NCBI GenBank assembly: GCA_002900995.3
Contig: CM035313.1
Span: forward strand, 1,178,001-1,242,000
From: Ganoderma boninense
Lineage: Eukaryota > Basidiomycota > Agaricomycetes > Polyporales > Polyporaceae
Reading direction: 5' to 3'
DNA length: 64,000 nt
Position 1 is the first letter of the stretch. Every line of letters begins with the position of its first letter. A program made the position numbers and the translations under genes. The notes under the pieces were generated by a model. The model had not been told where the DNA came from, ran no database searches, and saw only the letters and a program-made list of their open reading frames with translations. Shown here one piece after another: positions 24,989-36,884 of the stretch.

Positions 24989-27900
24989 GAGATGTCGCGT
25001 GCCGATGTGGTCAGGCAGAGCTACATACCGGTGCGCTTAACCCCTCCCCTCCTCCTTGAGGCCGACGTGACCATGCCGCGTGTTCCTCGTAGCTTCATAT
25101 CTCAGGAATTAGAACTTTACCTGCTTGACCCTCGCGTTCGTCGGCATCCCCGCGGCCCTCCATCCCTCCCTCCCGCACCGCCTTGTAATTCAACATGCTC
25201 TAATCAATGATGCAGACAAACTCAGCGTCGGGCGGGCAGGCACCACCGTCATTACATCCGGTTATTTGCTTTTGCAACTCTTGAATCTTCATGCCGACAG
25301 AAGTAAACACTCGGGGTCGATGTACCCTCTTAGTTCAAGCTCCCATTGGGCCCGCAGCGGCTCCACTGCTGGAATAAATAAGTGCCCTTTGTGAAATAAT
25401 GCGCGCAGTAAATCGAACTAAGCCTTTCAGTAGCTAAGTCTTTAGGTAATAGCAGCGCAAGTGCGATGCCCAGCTGTCGGGACGGGAACAGGCATTCCTA
25501 GTTGGCTCAGTAGTTTGTTCCCGCGAATGCGTTAGCCCCGGTCCTATTCTTCATCCGTCCGTCTTGCCAATGTCACGCTCCGGTCACTCACTTAGCACAA
25601 CCTATGCAGTCCTCGCCGCCCAGCGCCCACGTCGCGGTATGATCTCCGCCACGCCCTTACCGGCTGGCCACATTGTGCGAAAGCCTACAAAGAACTTGCA
25701 ACCATCCAGCAACCAACTTGTTCGCACCGCGTAGTGATTGACCACAGGCTGAGGGAGAAGCATCAACGTACCGACAGCATCTGAAGGATGCGTCGGCACC
25801 AGAGCGAACCGAGCCGGTCGGCGGATGTCCCCGGCGAAGCATTTTGACGCTGAGGACTTGCTGTCTCCGGCAGGAGTCTCTCCCAGGTCTCTCCCACCAC
25901 GTCGGCTGTGGCATATGCGCTCAAAAAGTCAAGATATTCCAACCAATTGGCCACGGTATCTCGCAATCGCATGGCCGCCGTTGCTTCTCGCATAAAGGTG
26001 AGCGTATCTGACGCGGTTTCCGATGGGAGAACGTTACTGACATTCGCTGCTGCCTTCAATTTTCAAACAGTCGAGCTTCGTAGACTGGGTCGGAGCACGG
26101 CCCAGGTGACACGACGATATGACCACTCCGGGGGAGGGGTCTGTCACGCCCTCAACATGTCGACATCGAGTCACAACCTTCGCCGCTACTCCATACTCGT
26201 CCTATGACGAAAGCGGGATATCGTGCCATGGCAAGCGTTGTATCGACGACAAGCTTCACCCCCAGAAGTCAGGTTGAAGTAAAGAGTATGTAATGACTTT
26301 CGGCTCCGAGCATAGTCGATCTTCGCCCGCATGCAAGCCGCAGCACCTTCAAGCTTTTGGGTTGTCGGGGACTAGAGAACATGTGTTCTCACTGACGAAT
26401 TCGGCAGGGCGCATCTAGAGGGGGCTTAGTAGTCAAGTCGGACTTTACTTTTCAGCAAGCGTCGTTCAACCGGGCACTAACATATCTCCCTGTCAACGCG
26501 AGGAACACGCCGGCACACTGTACGTATACGTTTGAGGCCGATAACATATCGCTGTACGCTAACTATGAACGTACTCGTGCTCCATGCCTGGGCCGTATTT
26601 TCAGGAGCAATGGTGCGCCTCTCGGCCCCGTTGCCGCGAGGGCACAACCCAGGGTTGCTGATCCTTCTCAATTCGCATCAGAATCCACAACGGAGCTTCC
26701 CATGAGGCCTCCGTGTGTACGTTTGTGGATCCTCGTCAGAACGGCCCGGCCACAGGAGATGTCGTGCGCTGACGTGCACGAGTGGACGCGTCAAAACGCA
26801 AGTACGTCCTCAGTACCTGCTAACTTTCATCCGGCTTTGACTAGAGCATCTCGACTGACCACACGTTTTAGGGACTCTCGACGCGAGGGCGCATGAAGGC
26901 ACAGACGGAATGGCCACAGTCGCTTGCATTACGGTCAAGCTATTATGGCGCGGCCACAATGTGCACTAGACCGTTCCCCGACACTCAGGCCCTCCATCCT
27001 GGCGCCGAGAATAGCTTCCCCGTTGTTCCGACGGGTTTAAAAGCAGCGAAAGCTTATGGTTTTTCCCGATGATCAGTGGGCCTGTGGGAGAAGGAAGGCG
27101 AGCCCAGCGTGGAGAGAGAACGGCCTCGACGTCTTAGACGCTGGCTCGACTTCTTGCAAATCCAGGTTTTCAACCCTCCAAACGTCAAGCCTAGGAAGTT
27201 CTGGAAAGTGCAACTGGTGGCTCAATCCGTTCGTCCCTTTGGCCTTGCTGGACGTAGCTTTGCACTCTCGTCGGCCTCGTACTCTTTGGTACTGCCAACG
27301 CTGCTTCAACCCTCAACTTTGCCGACGCCGCGGGAGAAACCAAGCGACGGACTCTGAGAAGCCCACGGCCGGGAATCAGAGCGGTACGCGAAGCCCTCTT
27401 CTCCAGCGTGCCGCCCATGAAAACAATTTTCTAGGTGTCGAGCGGTCCATCATTGCGCGGACGCGACTGGCTGCCTCGCGGGTTCTGTTCGCCCACTCAC
27501 ACGCCTCCTTCCTCACCGAGAAGGAGGATGCGAGGGAGCACACTCGAAACACCCCACGTTCAACCCCGCCCAATACAGTTTCGACACCCTCGTAACCGCC
27601 ATTTCCGACACTAGCCGCGCGAGGCGGGCCGGCCCGTAAACCACGGAACGTAATAAAGCCGGTAGAATATCGATATCTCTTCGAGGAAGGACCGGGGAGG
27701 ATTCAATATTCGGAGGATGTGGACCGCTGCCGACGACTTGGCTTGCGGCAGCCTGCCGCTGCCGACTCCCGCAGTGGGTGCCTCGGGCGTCTCGACTATA
27801 GTGCCGCAATATACGCACAAGAGGCAGTCGGCGCGGAACCCTCAGGAACAGCCGAACTCTGGAGGCCGCGTCCAGAGGGACTCTCATCGATTAGCGTACC

Positions 27901-29235
27901 CCGATCCTCGGCTTTCCCAGTGCCAGCCTCGCCCGCGGCCGCCACATACGCCATACCCTGCAGTTCATTTAGAGGCCACTGTGGCGCCCGACGTGCGTCT
28001 CGTCGTCTGCCCGCCCGATCTCGAAATGGGAGGATGGTTGGGCACCAGTACAGTACTCCGCTGCACAACACTCGTGGCAATACGCAGCACGACAGGCGAG
28101 CAAGCGACATCGGAGATGCGGGCGGATGGCGAGACGACGACGACGCAGCGTTACGTAGCCTCAGGGCGAGATCGGGTCCCTCCGGGCAAGCGCGCGAGCG
28201 GTGATCCGTCCAGCGATTGTCGGGGAGCAAAGAGTGAGTGCACCCTGCAACCCTGCGCCGTGGCAGCACTTGCCTGATAGACTCCCAAGTAATATCCGTT
28301 GCTATCTCAATGTTTCAATGGGTGGAAGGAGGGGCTTCAGCGGTGGAGTAACCCCCTGGACCATATGCGTCTCAAGACCTGCGTTACAGGTGGCCTCGTG
28401 CTGGTGAAGAGCGAGCCCGGCTCGCGTGGGCGTCGGCTCTACGAGGATTCGAATTTCGGCGGTCAGCGGTGAAGTATTCGAACCCTTTAGCGTCCGCGCG
28501 GGATGCTTACGCATATTTTCGGCGTTCGCTTTTGTTGCTAGAATGCGTCCACCAAAAACATATCGTGTATTCTCCCCGACAGTCCGGCTATCGGGTAACT
28601 GCCCGAATGCGTCTGCAGTGCTTCCGCCCGATTCGTTGATGATCAATTCAGCGGCAAAGGCAAGCAGCCCAACCGTCCGCTGTAGGCTAGTTTTAATTCC
28701 AGCAAACAGGAAAGCCCCCCAGCAGATTGTGGACGAGCAGGGTCGAGCGTAGGATTTGCATAGGATGTCAATGACATTGAAGGTCCCGTGGCCAATCGCA
28801 GGACTGCTCTCACAGTCAGTTTCATCGTCACCAGGTTCCCAATGTTTGAAAAGGACACCCTGGTGGCCCAGGGCATCCCTCGTCCGTGCCAAGCGAGACA
28901 ACGCTTAAAGTGATCCGGCATCTGGTGTCCACGCATCGTTGAGCCCAGATCGGATCGCGCCTCGTCCATCTTTGGATTTCAGCACCCAGCCCAGTAATTG
29001 CGGGCGTCGGCGATGCGCTTCCAGCCTGCGCGAGTTCCAATGGACTTTCCCACTTCCCGCCATCAGCAAGACATCTCCCGTCATCCACCTTCCGGTTTTC
29101 TACTAGTAGGCTTTTCCTGCTCTCCTCCCCCTCGTTTAGTCGCTCTTTTAAGCCGTACGAGCTTCGGTCATGTTCGCTCATTCCGTCCAGTCTCTGCCAT
29201 CCCTCGTCCTCCCAATCTCCGTTGCCCCGTACACC
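24989..29235. other. 4.2-kb gene-free stretch
   Basis: This is the largest interval without a supportable gene. Two minus-strand open frames are longer than average for the stretch (25763-26059, 98 aa; 28302-28901, 199 aa) but have no recognisable domain. No transposase, reverse transcriptase, tRNA or terminal repeat is evident. The last 150 bp before 29236 are pyrimidine-rich, as expected for the next gene's promoter. Confidence 0.5.
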
Positions 29236-31016
29236 ATGGCTTCGGTTTACCGCCGGTACACTACCCTCATCCTCGACCTGGGCGACGTCCTCTTTAGGTG
29301 GTCACCACACACCGAGACTGCCATCCCTCCACGCCAGCTCAAAGAGATCCTCTCCTCCGTGACCTGGTTCGAGTACGAACGAGGTGGAATCTCGCAAGCC
29401 GAGTGCTACCAGCGTTGCGCAGAGGAGTTCGACATCGACGCCGACGTCATAGCCGAGGCCTTCAGGCAAGCCCGCGAGTCGCTACAGCCCAACGAGGAGT
29501 TCATCGCGTTGATTCGCGAACTCCGAAGTCAAAGTCATGGTGACCTCACCGTCCTCGCGCTCTCCAACATCTCCCTCCCAGACTATGAGTACATCACCTC
29601 CCTCCGCTCTGACTGGACGTCCATCTTCGACCGTATATTCCCCTCCGCGCTCGTCGGCGAGCGCAAGCCTCATCTCGGATGCTACCGCAAGGTAGTAAAG
29701 GAGATGAACCTCGAGCCCAGCACCACCGTCTTCGTTGATGACAAGCTCGACAACGTCGCTTCGGCACGGTCGCTGGGTATGCACGGTATCGTCTTCGACA
29801 ACCAGTCCAACGTCTTCCGGCAACTCCGCAATATCTTCGGCGACCCGATCCGCCGAGGGCAGTCTTACCTCCGTCGTCACGCTGGGAAGCTCGAGTCCTC
29901 GACAGACAGCGGCGCTGTTTTCGAGGAGAACTTTACCCAGCTCATCATCTACGAGCTGACACGCGACAAGTAAGTCGATAGACCTATGTAACTCCTGGCC
30001 ACATCTGATTCATCGGTGTCTTGTAGGAGTCTCATCACCACTTCCGAGTGTCCTCGAACATGGAACTTTTTCCGAGGTATGTCGGGCTGCTCATGGGCGG
30101 TCTGGATGACAACTGAGGGATCCTCCCGCAGGAAAACCGTTATTCTCGGAAACTTTCCCCGACGATGTCGATACAACGTCTGTGGCGTTGACGGTGCTGG
30201 ATCATGACCCTGAGCTGGTGTCGTCGATCCTGGATGAGATGCTTAGCCTCGTTGACGCCGACGGAATCATGCAGGTGAGCGACAAATTGGTCGATCGCAC
30301 GTCATCGTAATTCTGACGGATTTGCGCAGACATACTTCGATCACTCTCGGCCTCGCATGGATCCCTTCGTCTGCGTGAACGTCCTGTCCCTGTTTTACCA
30401 GCACGGTCGCGGCCACCAGCTCTCGCGGACACTGGACTGGGTCTACGAAGTGCTCCTGCACCGCGCGTACCACGGCGGCTCCCGCTACTACCTGTCGCCC
30501 GACTGCTTCCTCTACTTCGTGAGCCGCCTTCTCCAACGCGCACACGACCCAGAGGTGCAGAGCCGGTTCTCCCCGCTGTTCATCGAGCGTCTGCACGAGC
30601 GGATAGGTGCTGCGGGCGACTCGATGGACCTAGCCTTCAGGATCCTCGCAGCCGCAGCGGTTGGCATCGAGTGTCCTCGCGACGTCGAAAAGCTGATCGC
30701 CGCGCAGTGTGACGACGGCGGGTGGGACCTCTGCTGGTTCTACCAATTTGGCTCCACAGGCGTGAAGGCTGGCAACCGCGGGCTTACGACGGCCCTCGCC
30801 ATCAAGGCCATCGAGAACTCCGTCGCGCGCCCGCCCTCACCAGCGCCGTCCCCCTCCCCATCCCCTGCGTCGTCCACGTCCAGGCTCGAAATCCCCAAGC
30901 CGTTCTCCCGCTCTCCGAGCCCTAAACGGCCCGCAATGTCGGGCCCTATCCGTTTCGGCCACTTCCTGCGGCCGTGGCGGAGAGCTAACAAAGTCAGCGC
31001 TCCGTTGCAAGCGTGA
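29236..31016 (+). CDS. HAD-like/terpene cyclase fusion, drimane-type sesquiterpene synthase family (AstC-like)
   Basis: Four exons (29236-29969, 30027-30076, 30132-30274, 30330-31016) join in phase to about 537 aa. The N-terminal half is a HAD-fold domain: LILDLGDV near residue 14 (motif I, with the second Asp displaced from the usual DxD), ALSN at 108-111 (motif II), GERKP at 141-145 (motif III) and FVDDKLDN at 166-173 (motif IV). The C-terminal half is a terpene-synthase beta-like domain with a class II protonation motif DVDTT at about residues 273-277 and a QW-like QCDDGGW. This HAD plus DxDTT layout is that of the fungal AstC/drimenol-type synthases, which cyclise farnesyl diphosphate to a drimane skeleton. 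The product here is inferred. The tail after residue 460 is Pro/Ser-rich. An upstream in-frame ATG at 29170 is possible, but ACACCATGG at 29236 is the better context. No P450 or other tailoring gene lies beside it. Confidence 0.85.
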
Positions 31017-31892
31017 TCGTATGTTCCTCTTCCACCCTGTTTTGTACCTTAGCTCTGTCCTATCCCCTCGTCGTCAGGCTCCACACTCGTTTCAGCTCCT
31101 TCCAGCCACTGGGCACGGACATGTAGATAGTGTACCAGAATTTTCGCTTTCGTAGATGTGTATGATAATAGCTTAGTTATAGGCTCTCGCTGTCGCGCTC
31201 TTTCCATGCTACACGCCTTGTTCGCTGCTGTACAACAATCCCCTCTACCCCTAATCGCCTTTAGTCTCCCGGGCTTCACAAGGTCGGCGGTCGTAGACGT
31301 ATACAATACATGCTTTAGCTGTACAACTATCCACCGACGTTTCACCTCCGATGTCAACCTCGCGCCTGCCCATTCGACAGTATTGAACGTCGGCGCCAGT
31401 GTACAACGTCACAAATGGACACTGAGTCTGAAACGTTGACGCAATTATGTCGCAGGCCGTTGCATCAGTGTTGTATCCAAGTCCAGCAGCCGGCGGCACA
31501 TAACTAATATTAAGAAGCGCCCGTTCTGTCCACTCTGATCAGGGCCGAGCGGAAGGAGATTGACGGGAGCCCATGTCGACAATCTATCAAAATGACTGCA
31601 AGCTTCATGCATGGCCCGCAACTTTGCTACTAACTTTGCGGCCTCGTGTTGCGGGGTCGCACGACCTCGACCACCTGAACGGCCGAGCTGGGCCTGATCC
31701 AATCGTAGCTACAAGCCAAGGCCGCCACGGCGGGGTTAGTGTTCACGAAGTCGACGCTAGTACTTGCACCTTTGCTTCATCGCAGCAATAGGCTGACATA
31801 GCGCGGGGCGTTGAGGAAAGTCCTAGGTATAAGGTTTCGGATTACGGACACACCAGGGCTATAAAATGAAATCTCGATAATGGCGGTGAAGT
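31017..31892. other. Convergent 3' flanks
   Basis: Region between the 3' ends of the HAD-terpene cyclase gene and the threonine deaminase gene. No coding or RNA gene is seen. Confidence 0.5.
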
Positions 31893-33915
31893 CTATCCTC
31901 TAAGGAAGCGCTTGTACACCTCGTTTTCGGTCTCTTCTACGTACGGATATCCCAGCTTCTTGAGGTACGCGCTGAACTCATCGGTATCTGACGGGGGGAC
32001 CTGGATGCCCGCTAGCACCTTCCCAATGTCTGGAACGTGCGCATGGCTCGTAACTGAAATAGACTTGGCACGGATAAACGTATACAGCACGCACCTGCGC
32101 CGTGATTCCTATAGTGGAATAGCGAGATGTTCCATCCGCTGTGCAGTCCTTGCAGGAACCTCCTTAGTGCGCCGGGACGCTCGGGAAACTCTGCAGGGTC
32201 GGGCCATCGTGCCGGCCACCATTTGTCAGACCCGCTGCGAAAGTATGAAATAGGCACGACATGGGCTCACCGAATCTGAATAGTCGCTCGTTGGGCACCT
32301 GCTTGCACCCTCCGATCATGTAGCGGGCATGGCTCTTGGCCATCTCGTCGTCGCTGATGTCGACCGCCTTCATGTCTAGCTTCTCCAGGGCAAAAATCAG
32401 GTCAGACACCTCCTTCGCACGTGACGTCGTCTCCAGCTGGAACGAGAGGAATATCTGGGCCCGTTCCGGATCGTGATACCGGTACAGAAACTCCGTGGTA
32501 GCACGCGGATGGATCGTATCATGCAAAGCGAAGAAGCTACAGGACGGGGAGATCCAGCCAATCAGGCACAATGAAAGATATTTCAGGACGACATCGGAGA
32601 GAGATGACGGACCTTCCAGGCCTTTCAGGTATCTCCACGGTGAGCAACGCTTCTCGTCCTTCTCCAAGCCCTGCTCGTTCTGCGACGAACCGCAGACGGT
32701 CAAAGTTCATATTCGCCCCGCTGATGACTGCAACGAACTTCTTCTGCGCGCCGACGAGCTGGTTATCGACGATATATCGCTTCAAGGCTGCTAGTGCTAG
32801 GGCACCAGCAGGCTCGGTGATGGAACGCGTCTCTGGAGCAGAACTTCTGTCAGTCGACTGCATGAATAGTTCACGGCGTTATCACTCACCCTCAAACACA
32901 TCCTTGATAGCGGCGCAAAGTTCATCCGTGTCAACTTTTACGACATCGTCCAGGAGGGTCTGGCAGATCCTGAACGGCTCCTCCCCGACGATCTTTACGG
33001 CCGTGCCATCGCTGAATAGGCCAACCTCATCTAGCGTGACCCGCTCGCCCTTCGCCAGACTTCGTGCCATCGCATCCGCGTCGACGGTCTCGCCACCAAT
33101 TACCTTGGTAGATGACGCTCCAATGCGTTTGACGTACTCGGCGATGCCTGCCACGAGCCCGCCTCCGCCAATGCCAGCGACGATGCCGTCCAAGGACTCG
33201 GGGTTCGGGATCTGTTTGAGGATCTCCATCCCGACGGTCCCTTGGCCCGCGATAACGAGTGGGTCATCGTACGGCGGCACGAACACCAGCCCGTGCGTCT
33301 CCGCGAGGCGGGCGCACTCCAACTTGGCTTCGTCGAAGTCCTGGCCGAAGAGGACGACCTTCGCGCCGAGACGAGAGACGTTCCGCACCTTGATCGACGG
33401 CGTCGCCTTCGGCATCACGATCGTGCACGGAATGCCCAGCCGCGAGCCCGAGAGCGCAACACCCTGTGCATGATTGCCTGCAGGATCGAAGATGGTGGGA
33501 TGTCAGGATGTTTGTGTTTCCAACGCGCGGGACGGATGGGATGAGGATGAGCAAGAGAGGTGATGCGCCAGGAGTACGCACACTAACCCGCGCTGCACGT
33601 CACGACGCCCTTCCATCTGTCCTCCTCCGGTAGGCTCGCCATGAAGTTGTATGCTCCGCGGATCTTGAAGCTGAAGACCTCCTGGAGGTCCTCGCGTTTG
33701 AGCCATATCTGGTTCCCGAGCCGCGCAGAGAGATTCGGACAGTACACAAGCGGCGTTTCCTTCAGGATCTCGTACACTTTGGATGTGAGTATGAGCTTGA
33801 GATAGTCGGGTTTTCCATCCGGCAGGAGATGGTGTGCGGACAGGCGTGGGTACTTGGCATTGGGGATGCGCTCTGGTGCGTGGGATGCGTACTCGACTGT
33901 GGCCGTGGTCGGCAT
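31893..33915 (-). CDS. ILV1: Threonine deaminase (threonine ammonia-lyase), biosynthetic
   Basis: Six minus-strand exons (33915-33588, 33477-32890, 32832-32613, 32536-32271, 32190-32095, 32029-31893) give about 544 aa. The PLP lysine is K84 in [11 protein letters not shown]. The glycine-rich phosphate loop [10 protein letters not shown] and the SGANMN segment are present. The C-terminal half has the two ACT-like regulatory modules, including [13 protein letters not shown] and [12 protein letters not shown], the usual site of isoleucine feedback. The enzyme converts threonine to 2-oxobutanoate, the first step of isoleucine synthesis, normally in mitochondria. The chosen start ([10 protein letters not shown]) gives no obvious targeting peptide. 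The frame is open upstream to about 34374, so an upstream start or exon may supply one. Confidence 0.93.
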
Positions 33916-34441
33916 GGCTCGTCGTGCGGCTTTTGTTTTCAATCCAAGAGGGAAGGATGCTTGAGATTCAGCCTGTTCAAGTCTAGGATGTTCTAATTCA
34001 GACGAGATAGTCAGTGCAGTGAGGATGAGGCCTTGCAGGAGCGCATTGCAGACACGAGTCACAGATATTAGATAAATTTCATGGTCAAGCCGCACGGCTG
34101 GCGCCGAGAACGGGCTCTCCCTCGCCAAATCTGTGCCACACTCGCGCGCTCCTCTGCACCCACTCCTACACTGTGCGGGATCGTTGCCATAAGACGGTCT
34201 CCGCCGGAAAGGGTGTAGGTGTTGATGGAGATGAGCATTGACGGTGGTGGGTGTGGACAGCAGTACATACCGTAGGATATGTGAGATATAAGACAAGCGT
34301 ACAGAGTAAGCGATAGCCCGATGAAGGTGAGACAGAACGTAGTAGTGCGATGGTAGAGATTCAAGATACAACATATTAACGGCGATGTGTCCCGGATTCC
34401 TATAAGCTGAGACATGGAAAACAAGGTAGCGCGGGGAGATA
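33916..34441. other. Upstream region of the threonine deaminase gene
   Basis: It lies between two minus-strand genes. The minus-strand frame continuing upstream from the deaminase is open through most of it, so part could be 5' coding or leader sequence. Otherwise nothing is seen. Confidence 0.4.
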
Positions 34442-36617
34442 TCATAACGTTCCTCCTCTCCGATCGCGTTCCTTCACCTTTGCCCCAGGCCCAAACCGCT
34501 CCTGGAACCGGATCAGCTCCTCCATGAGCTCCTCCATCATCTTCATAGTCGGGTCTTCGCCGCTGCCCACCGCATCCACCGCCAGAAGAGGTGCGGAGTT
34601 TGGCGTTGACAACCCGTTCTCCCGAGGGGCGGCGGCCCCGTCGGCTGTGCTGGCGTCGATGTCCATGAGGGCTCCGTCACTGGTAGCTACGGCCCTCCTG
34701 TGTGCCTGCAGCGCTTTCTCAAGCGCCTCCTTCCTCCGTGTCCGTTCCATCGCCGCTGCCTGCTCGCGCCCCACCCACTCTACGAGCGATCGAACACGCT
34801 TGTTCATATCGCCGACGCTCATGCGCTTGCTGGGCCACTTGACCTTCACGCCTCGCTCGGTCGTTCGCTCCTGCGACTCCCGACTGTTGCTGTCAAGGAC
34901 AGAGCCACGAACTTCAAGTGGGCGGGGGACGTCGGTGGGGAGGATGGCCTCTAGGTGGGCGAGGTAGTCTGGCAAGTTCCAGGATGTGAAAAGCGGTTGC
35001 TGGGAGACAGCATATGCATGGGAGTGGTGGTATGCGCGCGAGGTGGAGTTGCCGGCCGCACCGCTGCCGCCAGCGTTGGCTTGTGCTCGTCGAGTGGTGT
35101 GCTCTGAGGAGTTGTTGGCTGTTCGTGGGTATATGTAGGGCATGAAGGGGGTATCGTGAGTGGAGGGTATAGCCGAGGATTAAACGGGAACGCACCTTTG
35201 GCGCGGTTGGCTTTGCGTGTTGGCTGAGCGCTTACGACTGGGGCCACGTGAGTTGACGTCACACGGTCGCATTTCCGATTTCAAGGACTGACCTTCATCG
35301 CCGTCGACAGACGCGAGGTCCTGCGCCTGCGACTTCCTCCCCCCACCTCGCTTGTTCCGTGCATTCGTCGTTCGCGCAGCCGTCGACGCCGGAGGGGGTC
35401 CAGCCGGCCCCTTGGCCGTGCTCAGCGGCGTCTCATCGCGTGCGAGCACGGATGCCGGTGGGCGATCAGAGGTAACAGACGCAGATCGCGTCCTTTTCAC
35501 CGAAGCGCTAGGCCCGGAATGCAGTCGTCGGCAACGTGGTATGGGGTGGCAGCCAGATAGACAGACTCACGCGTCATCGTCAGCCCTCTTCCTCTTCTTC
35601 TTGTGGTTTACCGGCAACTCCGTCTCCTGCTCCGGGTCGGCATGTCCATTCAGGCCACCGTTCGCACTCACAGCAGATATCGGCGTCCGTGGGGGAAGAT
35701 CGAACTCGGTCTTGGGAAGGTCGATCAGCGACTGGAACTTCTCTTCATCGTATGCAGCATCGCGGCTGTTCATGGTGTTTCGTCGTTTTGTGGCCTTGTG
35801 AATCGCCGGGGAGTGTGAGCGGGAGTTGCGAGGCGGATTGGCGGCCAGGGGAGTGGAGGGCGGATGAGAGTGCGATGATGAGTGTCGCGCATGCTTCGTT
35901 GCCCAGTCCCTGCGGTCCATGCTTAGAATGAGCGAAAAGAAGGTAAGAGCGCACGATGAGACGTACTTAATGACTTCGGCCCACAGGTCAGGTCGACACT
36001 CCTCGCAAAAGTAGTGGTTGGGCACGAGGTCAGCTTCTGCGTAATGCATACACTGACCATGCTGCCACGCCTTGCATATCTCGCATTGAACCATGAACTC
36101 GCCCTGCTCATTATCCTCTTCGCCTGAGAGGAAGGTCAGCGACACGTTTTGGGTGATCGACGCGACGAGACGCACCATATTTCTGGCAGATGCAACGCGT
36201 TATGCCGCCCTCCTCTTCATCGTCTCCGTTTTCCTCCGTGCCATCATCGGCGACGGGCTCCAGGGTGCCATCGTTGTCGTCGTGGGGGATTTCCACGACG
36301 AGCGGTACCTTCTCTTTCTCCTTGCCCTTGCGCTTGGAGCGCACCGAACCCCCGTTAGTGACGCCGTTCTTGGGTAGCTCTTCGAGTGGCTCGTCGAGAT
36401 CTTCGTTCTTTGCGCGTTTGTTCCTTCCGGTGCCGTTGCTGTGTGAGGGGTTGAGTGATGGGCGGCCAGAGGGGTCCTTGTTCTTGGGGGGGCCGGGGTT
36501 GGCTTCTGACGGTGGCGAGCCTACGGGGGACTTGCTTGAGGAGGGTGCGGGTCGGCGTCCGGAGCGACGAGGCTCCTTCGGAGAGGGTGGGGGACCCATG
36601 GTCGCCACGTTGGCCAT
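34442..36617 (-). CDS. PHD-finger protein, Cti6-like (Rpd3L histone deacetylase complex subunit family)
   Basis: Six minus-strand exons (36617-36176, 36123-35967, 35909-35571, 35507-35293, 35237-35196, 35118-34442) give about 623 aa. After a Ser/Pro/Lys-rich N terminus and an acidic stretch, a PHD finger spans about residues 142-195 (RCICQKYGG...[13 protein letters not shown]...[11 protein letters not shown]). Basic Ser/Arg-rich linkers follow. The C terminus has a conserved block seen in fungal Cti6 relatives ([11 protein letters not shown]...PRPLEV...[21 protein letters not shown]...[14 protein letters not shown]). Cti6-type PHD fingers bind H3K4me3 and recruit Rpd3L. The acceptor of exon 3 is ambiguous between 35909 and a site about 14 nt upstream. 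The 42-nt exon 5 rests mainly on phase agreement. Confidence 0.78.
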
Positions 36618-36884
36618 TGCTGACGTTGGGCGATACGATGGGGAAGTGAGAAAAGGCGAGGGGATGGTCGAGGGGAGAGATACAGACAATGGCCCCCATT
36701 TCCCCGTCCTCTGTTTAGAATCGCGTTTCTGGCTGATAAGTCCCGCTTTGGGCATAAACCATGGGGCGCCCAGGCTAGCGGCAATTCCGGGCCTCCTCCT
36801 CGTCACCGTCTCCGACCCCGGACAGCATCCCCCCACCCTCAGCCTCGGCCTTGCCCTCTCGGTCACCCCACCACAGCGCGGTTC
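36618..36884. promoter_or_regulatory. Divergent promoter of the PHD gene and VPS8
   Basis: The two start codons are 267 bp apart on opposite strands, so regulatory sequence must be shared. No distinct TATA box is seen. Confidence 0.4.
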
